The notes below the pieces were generated by a model that had not been told where the DNA came from, searched no databases, and saw nothing but the letters and a program-made list of their open reading frames with translations. From Durusdinium trenchii (Eukaryota > Sar > Dinophyceae > Suessiales > Symbiodiniaceae): a stretch of 64,000 nucleotides of DNA. The translations under genes and the position numbers were made by a program. The stretch is from assembly GCA_963970005.1 (NCBI GenBank), contig CAXAMN010023695.1:1272373-1336372 (forward strand), written 5' to 3'. Positions 11,860 through 24,282 of the stretch are shown piece by piece. The stretch's first letter is position 1. Each line of letters begins with the position of its first letter.

Positions 11860-14800
11860 ATGGGGGGCTGACCCTCAAGCTGTTGGAATATATTGGAAAA
11901 CCCAGATGGGGGGCTGACAGCTGAGTGGCAAAAGAAGAGTCACGCAGCTGTGGCGCCCTCCTCGCACGCCCACGCATGGAGAGAACAGGTCTTAACCGTT
12001 CGAAACCTCCCTGAGGAGCCAACATCCATGCTTCGAGGGGCCACCCACCAAACCAACACCAGGCACATCCTGCAAAACTGTGCCTCTGCAGCTCTCTGAG
12101 TGCCCCGGGCTCTTCTCTCGGTGGTTGGTTGGCCTTCCACCCATCCTGCATGGTGCAGCGCCGCATGACGCCCTTAACCTTCGTTTTTTGAGTCAGAAAG
12201 TGCCACTTATATAGGGATGCAAATGTAAATGTACAAAACTTGTGAACATCAATTACACAATCAATTATGTCCCCCCAACACTATTCCCGAAACCGTTTCT
12301 TCTGTGCAATTCTAAGTCACAACAGCCGACCACCCCCGAGACTCGGCAGCCCGGCGGATGGGCGCTCGGCCAGACTGCAGCATGATTCGGAAGCCACTGG
12401 TCTCAAACCTCATCCGTGGGGTGATTCTGGGTGCTACGGACCCAGGCACATTGCCAGTGAGAAACAAGCTGCTGGGAGCTGGGAAACCATGTGTGTTTTG
12501 ACCCCAAGTTGATTGGAGGAGCAGTAGCATTCAGTGGCATTGGCGTGAGTTGTCCAATTACTAGACTATTCTGCTGTTGACGTCTTGATCCTGCTGCCAT
12601 TTATTGTGAGGAAAGAAACGTGAATATTAGTCAGTTTGGAGTCGAATTAGTATAGTAGCAATTTATTGTCTTAGTAGGCAGTGGTGAAGGTAGATTGTCA
12701 ACTCTGGTGTGTTGGTGCACACCCATAAACATCCAGCTGTAGTTGAGTGCGACACTGTGAAGCACTTGTATGAATCCTTGTTATTCGTTTGTCTGCCACA
12801 CTGGCACTTCAGACAGGTCCCCATGCTCTTGGTACTGCTCTTGGTGAACTCAACGCACAAACACAAAAACATCAAACACATGTACAGTACAAGCGGCGTA
12901 CTTAAGTCAACCCACGTCGCGTGAAGTCAACTCACTGCATGGGCAACCCACGCGCGTGAAGTCGACTCCTTTTGGTTACAGCACAATGGGCACACTTGAA
13001 AAATGAGCACGGCCGGAAAGTGGTTTGTTCAAGGAAAAGTGTGCGCACACTGTGTTATGGCTGGCATTTGTCCTTGCTTTCTAGATGTTTCAAGCCCAAA
13101 TCTCAATGGCACAGCACCATTCACACCAATGCACAACTTAGAGAATAGGTTGTGTGCGCACACACACAAGTGACTCTCGGCCTGCGCGGACCCCGCGCGA
13201 GGTTCGCGCGAGCACGACTCCTACAGTCGTCCTACAGCTTCCTACGGTCAACCAACACAGAAGCAGCAGGAGCATCAGCAGCCAACCAGAAGCAGCAGCA
13301 GCAGTGGAGCATGGGTCCAAGGAGCTCTGCATCAAAACCCAAATCCTTGACCCTTCACCCCTGTGGAAGCTGCCCTCCCCCAAAGAACAGATTCACAAAT
13401 ACAAACAAGTCAAGTGACAATCAGGCACACCATGGGCACAACACAAAACATATGTTATAGATCAATACAATCTATGCTTAGACATCCCTGTGGAGTGCAG
13501 TTCTGCAAGGGCACACGGTTTCGGGTCGACTTTACACAAGCTGAGTCGACTTAACGCTAGTACCTAGTATGTCACGACAGGGCGTAAAAACTGTCATGTG
13601 AGGATCTCTCTAGAAGGGGAATGATTGGGTCCAAAACGGCAAACTGCTACCCGCGATGGTCGACCACCCCTGGGGGTTCCTGCAAGCCAGGCGTGTAGCC
13701 AAAGCTTTCGAACCTCGAACTTGCGTTGGGGCTGGTTGCAGCCACAAACCAGTCACCCAACTGACCAGCTGCTAGAGTCTGCTAGAAAGTGGAGCATCTA
13801 TGTTCGCGCAGGTGCCATCCTCCTTTTCCAGGACATGTACAATAAACCATATAATATTAATATACACTGTCTACATAGTCATGTATAGTCTAACCAAACC
13901 TCAACCCTCCATCAAGCTCCATTGTCACATGGTCACTCCACAGGTGCAGGCGCTGCAGGTCCATTCACTTTCGCACCACCGGTGCCTGCTTAAAACTGAC
14001 CTAGGTATCCGCCCTTGCACCACCTAGTAGATGTATCTCCTGTTGAGTTGCCAACTATTGTCATGGGTTGTCTCACAATGGATTTTATTCCTGAACCCAT
14101 GACTTGTAGTCTCTTGCTCTTTTGCCACCTGCCAATCCTTTGCCTGCTTGTCTGAAACAGCTGCATCTGACATGTTCTACCCCCGCCACCCCCCCGCATT
14201 CTACGATGAAAAGAATATGAGAAGCCACTGTAACCTTGAAACCACCTCACTACACCCTCCATTCTCCTCGCTACTGCTAGTACACACCGAGGTTGTTACC
14301 ACTACCTGCAATCTCCACCGCTCACCTCTGCACCTCTGGGCCTCCCGGGCTCTACGGAGCCCACGCGCACCTGTAACGGCTCACCTGTTCTCGGACATGG
14401 AAGCAGGCTTTGGAGACATGTTCATGAAGGAACCCTCTGTTGGGGAGAGGCAACGGATGGATGTTCCGCACGATGGTTTTTCCGGAAGAAGAAATGCAAC
14501 GTGTGCAGAAATTCGGAAAAAGCGGAATGTTAGGGTGACGAGGTTTGCCGGATGCTTTGATTGCGCCTGGAAGAGGAAGATCCAACTACAAGTACCCTCT
14601 GCAAGGGGATGCTTGAAGTCAAAAGTTTAAAGCTATACTAGACAAAAATGAGGTTCCTGAATCTATTAGGGGACCAACAAATCCAAAACATACTCATCTC
14701 ATCCCTTTTTCAGGGTCTGCCCTTTTCTGGCCACTGTGTTCTTATGAGAGGCCGACGAAACAACGACGGGAGCTTTGGCCCGGTTCGGTGACGGAGGGGC

Positions 14801-14880
14801 CTTCCGAAAAGTCCCGGAGGGCGTGACGGAACTGCAGCTTTGGGACCATGACAAATGGCGATAAATCGAGTCTAGTCATG
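11860..14880. other. Stretch with weak or ambiguous coding signal
   Basis: Nothing here could be tied to a family. Two imperfect copies of CAACCCACG...CGTGAAGTC lie near 12908-12967. At 13138-13383 the minus strand is open across a leucine-rich run (WLLMLLLLLCWLTVG), but the run arises from a CAG-like repeat. At 14350-14600 both strands are open and neither is preferred. Confidence 0.3.
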
Positions 14881-14883
14881 CCC

Positions 14884-15462
14884 TTATAGAACTTGCAAGT
14901 CCAAGACTATAGAACATATGGTCTTTATAGGTGACCCGAAAATAGACATCTCCTGCCTCAAAACTTGGTGCAACCATGTGCAACATATAGAGTCTAGACT
15001 TCTTTTTTCGTCATCCTGTTTTAGAGATCCTGATTGCAGCGCTCGCGTGTTGTCCCCCAAAGAAGCCACCATGGGACTAGCAGCGACTAGCAGACATTGG
15101 GGTGGTTGACCTGGGGTCCATGTACATCTGTTCCGGTTCTGTGGAGCGTCCGAAGGACGCACCCCGTGGAGGACATGGACTGGCTGAACTCTCTCCCAGC
15201 GTGACACCGCTCCTCTATACTCTAGATCTGCCCATGCCAAACCATGGATCTGCCATGTCCACACCCACGGGTGGCACCTGACATGGCTGTGTCTGCAGGC
15301 GCAGCCCAAAGATGTGCAGACCGGGCCTCGAGGAAGGAGATCATCTTGAACATAACAAGGAGTGCAGGCAGTGCTTGCTGCCCCTGCGCAGCCTAACGCA
15401 AAAAAGCCAGAACTCTTCCAAAGAAACCCTATGAACAATAAAAACTGCCCGTCCGGATCCAC
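14884..15462 (-). CDS. 192-codon open frame, coding status doubtful
   Basis: This is one of the longest open frames in the window, rich in Cys, Trp and Ser (for example GCAGAASTACTPCY). It shows no family motif, ends without a recognisable domain, and its length partly reflects local composition. It lies just downstream of the terminal exon of the gene at 15.5-21.7 kb. It may hold an exon or be 3' untranslated or intergenic DNA. Confidence 0.2.
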   Translation of the reverse strand: MDPDGQFLLFIGFLWKSSGFFALGCAGAASTACTPCYVQDDLLPRGPVCTSLGCACRHSHVRCHPWVWTWQIHGLAWADLEYRGAVSRWERVQPVHVLHGVRPSDAPQNRNRCTWTPGQPPQCLLVAASPMVASLGDNTRALQSGSLKQDDEKRSLDSICCTWLHQVLRQEMSIFGSPIKTICSIVLDLQVL

Positions 15463-15519
15463 GTCCTTGGGATCTATCCTTCACCCCCCTGCACTCCCTT
15501 TCTCGCTGCTGATGAACCG

Positions 15520-18500
15520 CTATTGCGTGCCCGATTCATCGGGCCCCGATTCTTCGGGCCCCTCGTCGTCGTAGAGGGGCCGCGAGGAGCGCTTGGACCA
15601 GCGTTCGCCCAGCTCGTCCAGGTCCTTTCCGTGCGCGGCCACGGCAACAGCGAAGCTGCAAGCCGCGGGAGAGCCGCTCGTCTGACCGAGTTTTAGGGGG
15701 TGGGGGGTGTTTTGGGCGCGGAAGAGGGGTGGAAGGGTGTGGTTTGATCACAGTGTGTTCGGAAGAATTGATACGATTGATTGATAGGTGAGCTATGGTG
15801 GGCGGAACAGGTCTGATTCCAGAAACCATGGCACGTGTTCTATGACTGTTGCAGGATCAAAGGATATAAAAGGGCTGCCCATGGCTGCGTGGGTCCATGT
15901 GTGTCGATACAGGCATGGTTGACCGAAAGAATTCATATTATGCCCTATGGATCCACATACCCTCTGAGAAGGTGATTGGGGACACTTTTATCTAGGCTTG
16001 GAGGGCTTCTGAGAAGGTATTTGGATCCCTAGGGATGCGTATTGAGATTATTGAGGTTCCTGCCTCACGGACCTGGCCCTTTGGCTTCCCTGAATGAAGT
16101 CCCTGTTTTTCGCAGGGGCGTTTTCGGCGACTTCTGCGTCCAGACATCGTCTGCCGGCTGTTTTTCATGAACTTCTGAACTTCTCACTTTGTTGAGATAT
16201 TCATGTTGGTTCGAAGTTTGAGGGCCGGTACGTGTACAAGATTTGACCCGCAAAAACGCCTCGAGCTTCGGAAGGCTTTCGCAGAGGACCCTGGGAAAAC
16301 ATTCATGTCATCCAAAGGGATGGAACATAAGCTAACTAATTAGCTAAGTTGGCAAATTCTTCAGACGGTAGGTGATGTAGGATTGCTAAGTTGCAACGTT
16401 GACTGTAGATTTGCTAACTAAGTCGGGCTAAGTAATTAAGTTGAAGCACCAAACCCCATCCCCAGTGCTGCTGCCACACCGGCCGCACCTCCCCAAGCGG
16501 CTCAAAGAGCTTCCCCAGCGCTAAGACCTCAACGTCGGCTGCGGATCCAGAGCTGTTGGTGATTTGAATCTGAGAATATTGGGACAACCAATCCCCCACA
16601 TACAAATGTGAAAAAATCTGGCCGAAACCGCCCGTTCAAGCGCTGTTTTGAGGAAACTTGTTTATGTTCCCACTACTCTTGGTTTCCAACATGGAGAACA
16701 CTGTGGGGCACGGGTGGATCAAAACAGAGCCCGTGTGTGTACTACGAGTCTTCGTTCTCAGCGTGAAAGGCTGCGGTCTGACCAGCCGGACGGATGTCAC
16801 ATTGACGGAGGCAAATCTACTAAGAATCTACTAAGAAAAACTCAATCCGACTCAATCCAATGGCTCTGGAGGATTTGGGCACTCCAACATGGTTCTTCAA
16901 ACCGCAGAATTCCCCAACATGGCTGAACCCCACACAGCCCGACCATTTTTTTGGCGAGGTCGGCAGTCCTGCAGGCCACCCAGGCGGCTTCGGGAAAGGA
17001 TGAAGCGGCGGCCAGTGAGACAGGGCAATCAACTCAGGTGGGGAACCCGACCGCCCAAAGCACTGGACGGAACATTTTCGTTGGTGCGTAGAAGGGCATT
17101 TGTGTACATGATTTTGGCCGAAAGATTCGATGTTCGCGGAGGTTGATGTGCAGAATTACTATGCGTTGTGTAGTTTGTTTACACGAGGTTTCTGTGGATG
17201 TAGGTCCTTAAGCATGTCAATGTGCAAAAACACGGTTCTAGAATCGATCCCCTCCAATTGATGAGAACTCGTTCTCCCCACCCGGACAGGACGAAGGGCA
17301 CGGCATGGTCTATCAGCAAAGCCTCCTGACTCTAGTTGGTTCATTGACACTTCAGCTCGACCGACTGCTTGAAATAGGTTGATTCTTAAGCCACAGCACC
17401 CACAACCAACTGGTGCGCCGTGTGCCGTCCGTGGCGCGACAGCTCCATAGTTTTGGAGGTCACTCTCTGACGCCCGGTGAAACGATGCGATGCGGTTCTC
17501 TGACACCGGTACTGGATCTACTCATTGCTCCTTCCACCCTGGCCGTTCGTCGGCTAGATATCGGTGGGGACAGCGCACGGGATCGGGTGGAAGACCAAGG
17601 CAACCGCGGCGGGAGTGCGGTTCCCAAACACTCCAGGGGACTCCAGGTATGGAATAGTTGCTACACTGGGGGTGGTTTGGGGGATCAATGTAGGTAAACC
17701 TTGGGTTTAGCTGCTGTGAATCCAAGCTTCTTGGCTTCTCCCGCGGACGGCTCAGATGGGTACGGCTAGTTCCCCAGCACAACCACTTACACGCGCGAGG
17801 ATGCGACTCGGTGGACTGTACGACCCCCAGTGCAGCAACCGGATACTGGTGCTTAAGCTCATGAGCAAACTGGTCCAAAACCCACTGCTCTAAGCTCAGG
17901 CTGCAGCTCAAACGTGCTTTCCTTGCAACATAGTGAAGGCAAGTTCGATGCAAACCTTCAACAGCGTGCTCCCACCTGTATAGGTGATTGGTACATGCTA
18001 ATAACTCCCATCTCTCACCTACAAACATGGCAGCTCCTGGAGGATAAATTATCCCAGGACCTCATCTTGCATGTGCACGATTGCGGATAAAACTGCTGAA
18101 GAACAGACAGGGCCGTGCTGACCAGACATATCTTCAAGACAATTCGTTTGCAAACTGCGCGCTGAACCGAAAAAAAAATCATAAAGAATACACACAACAC
18201 ACACACACACAACATACCTCAAGGCACCCATTGTTCCATGTCTTCTGCACAGCCCCGCAAAAATTCCAAACCTTTCCGCTTTTTTAGCAACTTAAGTCTT
18301 TCGGGTCGTTTCTGAGAGGTTCCAAGGTGGTACACCCCCCATCTCTCCCCCAACGCAACCTCCCTTCAGCGAAATCAAACAGAAAACGCATCGACAGGTT
18401 ACCCAATTGACCAAGAAAACTTCAGGGAAATTCAATAGTTCACTGCAGGGAATTCATACACTTCATACCCATACACTTCATCCCCACCTGCTCTTTGAAG

Positions 18501-21500
18501 AAGTGCTGGGCCACTTTCAGGGCGGCGGTGTTGGAATCAGTGGCTTCTTGGATCAGGCCTCAGTTCCGCTCGGGAACGCGGCTGCAGCAACTACGGCGGG
18601 AACAGGTCCCGTGGTGGTTCGATCGAGAAAAGCCCCATGCATGTGCAACATCCCGGAAGGAATTGCCTGGAGTTTGATCCACTTTAATGGACTTTGGATG
18701 GGTTTAAGGGTTGATGCACATTTCAAGATGGATTTAGCTACAGTATGAATTTCCTGGGAGGTTCGCAGGATGCTCCGCCCCAAATTTGCCGCAGGACTTC
18801 AAATCATATATATATATATGTTTTAATATATGTGTGTGCTATATTACTGCAAACATACTTTGATTTGTTTAATATATATATATATGTTGCATCATATATA
18901 TGCATATATGCTGGAGTTTAGTTGGCTTTAGTCGGGTTGTGCTACATGGTTCTGGTTTGCACCATTTGGCTGTGGGTGAACAAATCTCCGGTCAGATCTG
19001 GCTTGTCCATCAAAGTGCTCCAAATGGAAGTGGTCTGTGGATCCAGGTGTGCGAAACAACAAGTCCGGGCCATGCACAGCGCAAGTTTCCTGGCCCTTAT
19101 GGAGATAGTCGCAAGCTTAAGTAGACATGAACAGGTCCACATGAAGAGAGGTCATGAATGATATCGAAAAATATGCGCCTTCAAAAACACCACTTCCTTC
19201 CATCTGCCGCAGAAACCTTCCAAAACACCACCAGGGCACACTCCATGAGACCAGCAGGCCCAAACTGCGCTAAAGCTTGGTTGTGGACCTGGCACTTGAA
19301 TGTACGATCGCTCGGTTGGCGCGGTCATGATGGCCCCAAAACCCGCTTGGACGAGTCCGTTTCCCAAGCAACGCAATTGAAGAGCGACGTGTGTCATCAA
19401 TTCCCATCAAACACATTCCAAAACTATGGTGCTTTCCAGAGAGCCTTTTAGTAAGCGCAGGAGGTCCTGGGAGTGCACCTGAAAAATGGTGCACCAATTT
19501 CACTAAGCAGTTCTGCGTGCCATCTATGCATACGTCCAAGTCAAGAGAGTCTGCAGGCTTCAGCGCGCTGTTGGACCTCCTGGCAGCTCTCACAAAAAAT
19601 GGCTTATAAGTGTATTCAATTGTGTGACGTGCGTCATCAATTCCCCTAACTTATCCCGGCAAGAGACCCCAAACAGTGTGTGTGTGTGCATATGTGAGGT
19701 CTAGAGGTGTAGCAGCAGAAAGTCTAGAGATCTAGACGCATTGGTCCAGAGAGGTGGTGGTGGGTGGTGGGTGGTGGGTGGTGGTGGTGGTGCTGCCAAC
19801 TTTGGAAATGTGTAGAGATCTTGGCATTAGGCTACTGAGCTATATAGTGAACTAGCCGTTTCATGGGATTCAATCTATCCCACTTTGGAATCCCAACACG
19901 ACCAAAACTACGAACATTTTGTGGGCCATCACATGCCACCGCCTCGCAAGGCCATAGTCCATTTCGAGGCAGGCCAAAAAAGGAGGCAACAGGGTGAACA
20001 AACATGGGACAAGTGTTTCTATCTTTCTTTCTTTCACCTGAAGGAGCAACCCAAGTGCATCATATGAACAAAACTCGTTCATTCTTCGGCCAGGCCTTGT
20101 CATCTACCACTTCGTAGGCCTCCAGCGCCTCGGGCCCTGTATCACCTCGGCGGATGGATGGACCACGGTTCACCAAACATCAACGTTAGGGTCGGAGGGA
20201 CCGCCGGAATGGTCCAGCCAGGGAGCGATTCAAGCAAGCTTGGGCTTGGTCTGCTTTGGTATTTGATGGCCATGTTGATGTGGCCCAACAGCTCAAGGTC
20301 CAACACTGTCCGTCCGAGGAAAGACACATACCTGGGCCTGGACCATCCACACTGGACCACCCTGGAGGCCCAGAGTGTCGTTCGCTGGGGGGGGGTCCAG
20401 CGGCAGCCAGGACACACATGTCCTGGTATGAACCATCTTCTGGGCGATACCGAAGATGAAAGCTTTCGGTCATTGCTTCAAGCGAAATCGCACGTGCTGC
20501 TTGAAGCTGTGCACGCCACGGCTTCAAGCTGTGAACCATATAATTCGTTGGGATGTTCACCTAGCGCCCATATGCCCATCTTAAGGCAGTCATGCCCACA
20601 TGTACAGGGGATGAGTCAGGGTGAAGGTACCGGGATGAATCCTAGGGTGCCCATCATCACGACTTCCGCAAGACCTCAACAAGGCCCTATCATGTTCGAT
20701 GGGTTTACCTAGGTCCTATGATCCACCTTTGGAGGTCTAAACGCGATTCGGCAGTTGCCAGGTGTGCATCACCAGCCAACTGGGCGAAGTACTTCTCTCT
20801 GACCGTCGGCACAAGCGGCCACAGATTTGGGACATTGGATTGGCGCCCCCCCCATCGCAATAATCTTCTTCAGCTCGTGTGAAGAAACACCCCGGAAAGT
20901 GGGAGAACAGAATAGGGATGCCCACCCTCTCTGCACCTCTCCGCGTCCGTCTTCTTGAACAAAAGGCATCAAAAGGCTATATCCAATTGATTGCCCTCCT
21001 CCATTTTCTTCATTCTTCCCATGTCCCCCAAACAATCCAAACCCAAACCACCCAGAATCGTTGATAATCGTCTTGCCACCATGGATGGGTCATTTCATTT
21101 CGGGACCATGGATGGGTCATTTCATTTCGGGTGTCCCTGTATGTCACCTCTTCCAATCCCATTCGTCTGGTCGACATGCCTTCAACCTCCCGAGCCACAA
21201 AAGCAAGCATACGCCGCCGCACCAACCTTCACATGCACGATGCTTCCTGAGAAGACGAGTCTTTTTTTTTCGGTTTCGGCGTGGTAGCGTCCCTGGACCC
21301 TGACAGCGTTCCAAAACTTGTCCTACGGTCACCTGAAAATACCTGCATCTCATCTATTCTGTGGCGGTATCATGATGAACCCTTAACAGGATGAAATCCC
21401 CTGCATTCGTCGATCCACGGTTCCCTTTCTTGCAGGCCCTCCGATACACAAACACTAGAGTACGGGCGATCCTGAAACCGGCTCTTGGGGACATCAACGT

Positions 21501-21731
21501 CTGAAACAAATGCCAGGCATCCCAAGGTGGAGACAGATTCCACCACGGCCAGCTGGTCCCGCACGTTGTTCTTCGCCAACTGAGGCGCGGGAAGTTTTTA
21601 ACCGTCCATGAAGGCTGACATTGGAGTAGCCTTTTCATGCCTTTTCAGACTCACTTGAGCAGGTCCTTCCACAGCTCGTCCGAGTCTTTTTCAACCCTTG
21701 CATGAGACATTGCAGGTTTTGCCTTTTCCAT
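15520..21731 (-). CDS. Many-exon gene, function unknown, acidic C-terminus
   Basis: Coding islands, in transcription order: 21655-21731 (from ATG, ending at a GTGAGT donor), about 21480-21579 (NNVRDQLAVVESVSTLGCLA), 21148-21226 (RRRMLAFVAREVEGMSTRRM), 20727-20866 (NLWPLVPTVREKYFAQLAGD), 20075-20145 (GPEALEAYEVVDDKAWPKNE), 19495-19579, 19217-19269, 18488-18558 (LIQEATDSNTAALKVAQHFF), 16936-17032, 16489-16569 and 15520-15681. Most are framed by AG acceptors and GT donors. The last exon ends in an acidic tail (YDDEGPEESGPDESGTQ) and a TAG stop. The VESVSTLGCLA stretch faintly recalls the MutS lever region, but no ATPase P-loop follows, so I do not assign it. Not all neighbouring phases match, so exons are missing. 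The ATG at 21729-21731 is the first in frame and only a possible start. Confidence 0.55.
17623..17683. mobile_element. Short inverted-end element (family 1), copy
   Basis: The 61-bp segment starts CCCAAACACTCC and ends GGTGGTTTGGGGG, roughly inverted ends. It lies in DNA between coding islands. Similar ends recur at 32479-32581 and 51370-51456, with single ends near 30128 and 38640. Confidence 0.35.
17750..18026 (-). CDS. Long exon-like open frame inside the 15.5-21.7 kb gene region
   Basis: After a TTTGTAG acceptor the strand is open for more than 80 codons with good composition, for example LLACTNHLYRWEHAVEGLHR and EQWVLDQFAHELKHQYPVAA. The RWE-x-A-x-x-L spacing is faintly PPR-like, but a single repeat proves nothing. 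It may be a further exon of the surrounding gene or a nested one. Its 3' boundary is not decided, and a copy of the CCCAAACACTCC element lies just downstream. Confidence 0.4.
18806..18910. repeat. TA/TG dinucleotide-rich tract
   Basis: Two runs of tatatata separated by about 60 bases of TG-rich sequence, within an intron-like interval. No gene. Confidence 0.8.
19752..19795. repeat. GGT/GGTG microsatellite with quadruplex potential
   Basis: A tract of repeated GGTGGTGGGTGGTGGG units on the plus strand. More than four closely spaced G-runs could form a G-quadruplex. It lies in an intron-like interval of the minus-strand gene. Confidence 0.75.
21079..21132. repeat. Tandem duplication of a ~27-bp unit
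   Basis: The unit ATGGATGGGTCATTTCATTT plus flanking GGG occurs twice in direct succession, between the exons at 20.7-20.9 and 21.15 kb. No coding role is apparent. Confidence 0.8.
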
Positions 21732-22199
21732 CGGGAGTTGGAGAGGGTATGAACAGGTTGAAAGGGTGACTCTCGCGTGGTACAAGTATGGTGTGGGCTG
21801 ATGCTACACGTGAACGCTATGACAAGGATGACAGGTGTCAGACCCGCATGAAACACCGAGACTGGGAAGGTCTTCCACGCAAAGCCGTTGGACCTTGCGA
21901 GGCTGGAGGGACCTGGTCCTGCCTAACATTCTCAGGACCGCTTTGGACCGCTTTGGGCCGCCCCCCAAATCCACCCAAATGCAAGAGAAAACTTGAGGCC
22001 AGGGGGAGAGGTCGAAAGCTAGCCGAATCGCACCGGATGTACTAGTTACATAGTCGGCAAAGCATGTAGGGATTACATGTTTTGGGAGGAAGGTTGCTAT
22101 GTACATACTTTGCGCTAAAGAATGTAAATGTGACATCGCTGACTGGGAAGGGCACATTGGAACAACCCCGGTGCACTCGTTGGCAGGCACGAAGATGCG

Positions 22200-22680
22200 T
22201 GATCGGCAAATCTGGGGGGTAAGTTTACCCTCCGCTTTTGTATGCCTTGAGTCGGAAAGAGGGGTAAGCATTTCTGACATCATACGGACTGTACATACAC
22301 TAGGGCGTCCGTAGTGTAGGAGAAGCACGGGTAAAAGGTACATGGAATAGAGTGTCTTGAGGAAATAGCCGGTGTATGGTTATTGCAAATCTGGGGGGTA
22401 AATTTACCCCCCGCTTATGTATGCCTGTGCTGGAAACAGGGGTAAGAAGCATTTCTGGCATCACAAGGACTGTGCATACACTAGGGCGTCCGTAGTGTAG
22501 GATANNNNNNNNNNATACACTAGGGCGTCCGTAGTGTAGGATAAGCACTGGTAAAAGGTATCAAGAATAGAGTGTCTTGAGGAAATAGCCGGTGTATGGT
22601 TATAGCAAGCCTGGGGGGTAAATTTACCGCCCGCTTATGCATGCATTAGGTTAGAAATAGGGGTAAACAACTTGTAACGG
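22200..22680. repeat. Tandem ~180-bp repeat with palindromes, interrupted by the assembly gap
   Basis: Three copies of a unit are visible. Each holds a G6-TAAATTTA-C6 palindrome (22393-22412 is perfect; 22214-22233 and 22613-22632 are near-perfect). Each also holds an inverted repeat TACACTA...TAGTGTA (22296-22318, 22477-22499, 22516-22538). Spacing between equivalent points is about 180 bp, with the gap inside the last interval. The shared text also includes GGAAATAGCCGGTGTATGGT near 22351 and 22581. No gene is supported, and the 179-codon open frame across this region is rejected. Confidence 0.85.
22505..22514. other. Assembly gap (10 N)
   Basis: Ten undetermined bases lie inside the tandem repeat. 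The last two inverted repeats lie unusually close together across it, so the true number of repeat units is probably unknown. Confidence 0.99.
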
Positions 22681-22694
22681 TGAAGTACAAAGTC

Positions 22695-23043
22695 CTATGC
22701 AGCAAGCAGCAGCCAGCAGCAGCAGCAGCAGCAGCAGCAGCCGCCTGCAGCCAGCAGCCAGCAGCAACCACCAACCAGCAGCCAGCCAGCAGCACCACGC
22801 AGCAGCAGCGCAGCATCAAGCCGCAGCAGCAGCAGCACCACCGGCAGCAAGCACCACCGGCAGCAAGCAGCAAGCAGCAGCAGCAAGCAGCAAGCAGCAA
22901 GCAGCAGTAGCAGCGGCGTCGTCAGCAACAGCAGCAGCAGCACCAAGCCGCAACAAGTAGCAAAGCAGCAGCTACAAAAGCGGCAACCAGCGGCAGCAGC
23001 AAACAGCAGCAGCAAGCAGCAGAGCGGCAGCAGCAGCAGCACC
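22695..23043. repeat. Degenerate CAG/GCA-rich low-complexity tract
   Basis: About 350 bases consist mainly of AGC/GCA trinucleotides with interruptions. All six frames are open or nearly so, giving Gln/Ala/Ser-rich or Leu/Cys-rich translations that should not be taken as genes. Confidence 0.9.
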
Positions 23044-23299
23044 CTTTACACCAAGCCACCGTTACACCCAACCAACCACGTTCACACGTTCAACCAACCC
23101 CCTACACGGCGCAGCTGGGAGTTGAACCGCGGGGGGGGGCGGGGGGGGGGTTAGCTTGATATATCAATCTTTAAGGCACGCAGCCCCTCCCACCACAACA
23201 TTGCTAAAGCAAAGAAGAACTCAGCTAGCATGCTAGCTTTCGTGACATCTTCTCACAGGGCATCATGAACAACCAAGAACGAATAGATCGCCATGGAAA

Positions 23300-23520
23300 G
23301 GGGCCTTAGACCTCAGCCACCCCCCAAACTAAAAAAGGCATCGATGCCAACTCAGTGCAGGGCTGAGCTGGGAGTCGGGAAGTTGGTCAACAAGAAGGTG
23401 CCTTGGGACAGCATCGCGGGATCCGACCGGGAGTTGCGAGGAGCTGCCCGGTTCTTGCTGATCAATTACATCCACGTCCCGTGCTTCCTTCACCTGGGAA
23501 ATGGTGGCTCCCAACATCTC
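23300..23520. other. Region open in several frames, coding strand undecided
   Basis: The plus strand reads VGKLVNKKVPWDSIAGSDRE and RGAARFLLINYIHVPCFLHL. The minus strand reads LISKNRAAPRNSRSDPAML. Both look protein-like. Because nearly all other exons are on the minus strand I lean that way, but no splice pair decides it. Confidence 0.25.
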
Positions 23521-24194
23521 CTAACATCGCTGGTCCTAACATCTCCAGGGCCAGGTGAACACCCAACGACGAACAGGAGACCCTTCTTCAGATCTCCAGC
23601 CCACTGAGATCTGTGTCGACACTGCACGTGAGACTGATCCTCCCAGTTCGACGGAATGCACCAGGAACCACATGGATCAAGCACTGTATGACCAACGATC
23701 CTGGTGGGCACAGCCAGGAAACACCATGAAAAAGCAAGGTTCCATTCGACTGGACTAGGAGATATGAAAATAACGTTAACTGGTGTGCTTTTAAGCCTAA
23801 CCAAAGCTTAAATGACATTCCTTGAAGCGGGCTGGGCGAACCAAACTGAGATCCAATCATCTGTGAACCATGCTGCACCCACCTCCGGCAAATTGTGGAT
23901 GAACAAACTGCATGACCAACCACTCCAAGGCATGCTCTTGATTAGAATCTAGAATGGGTGACGGTTGGCAGAGGTTTTGCGGGATTATCTACACTCCCCG
24001 AAATCATCATGGAAGTGGAGCACCACTGCTTTTGGTATTCGGAACAATGGTCCCAAGGGACATGCCATCCACGTTGTGCCCCCCGGTCACCGGTGGCCTC
24101 TCACCCAGTGCCCCTCGTTTCCGAGCGACCCATGGGGTTTGCTGACTTCATGAAGGCCTCCTTCAAGAGCTCTGCCTCGGGTGTGTTCACTCAC

Positions 24195-24282
24195 CCGGAG
24201 GGAGACGTACCGCCGCACGGAGACGCCCGACCACATGTAGGAAAACACCGCTGTCATGTCGACCAGGAGGCGGGACAACGGT
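24195..24282 (-). CDS. Exon candidate with a GTGAGT donor, function unknown
   Basis: The 88-nt island starts after AAG and ends at a near-consensus GTGAGT donor. It reads LSRLLVDMTAVFSYMWSGVS and VRRYVSLR. No family is recognised. The plus strand is also open here but lacks such boundaries. Confidence 0.4.

Noticed and set aside
13138-13383. Hydrophobic Leu-rich frame suggesting a membrane protein
   Set aside because: The leucine run comes from a CAG-type repeat on the opposite strand and no exon boundaries support it.
21480-21579. MutS-like lever segment
   Set aside because: Only a short resemblance (VESVSTLGCLA); no Walker A or later MutS motifs follow in the gene.
21804-22343. 179-codon minus-strand frame
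   Set aside because: It runs into the palindromic tandem repeat and has no domain; length is due to repeat composition.
22200-22680. CRISPR-like array
   Set aside because: Repeat units are ~180 bp without short constant repeats and unique spacers, and the genome is eukaryotic.
22646-23042. Leu/Cys-rich and Gln/Ala-rich frames
   Set aside because: They are translations of the CAG/GCA-rich tract, open in several frames at once.
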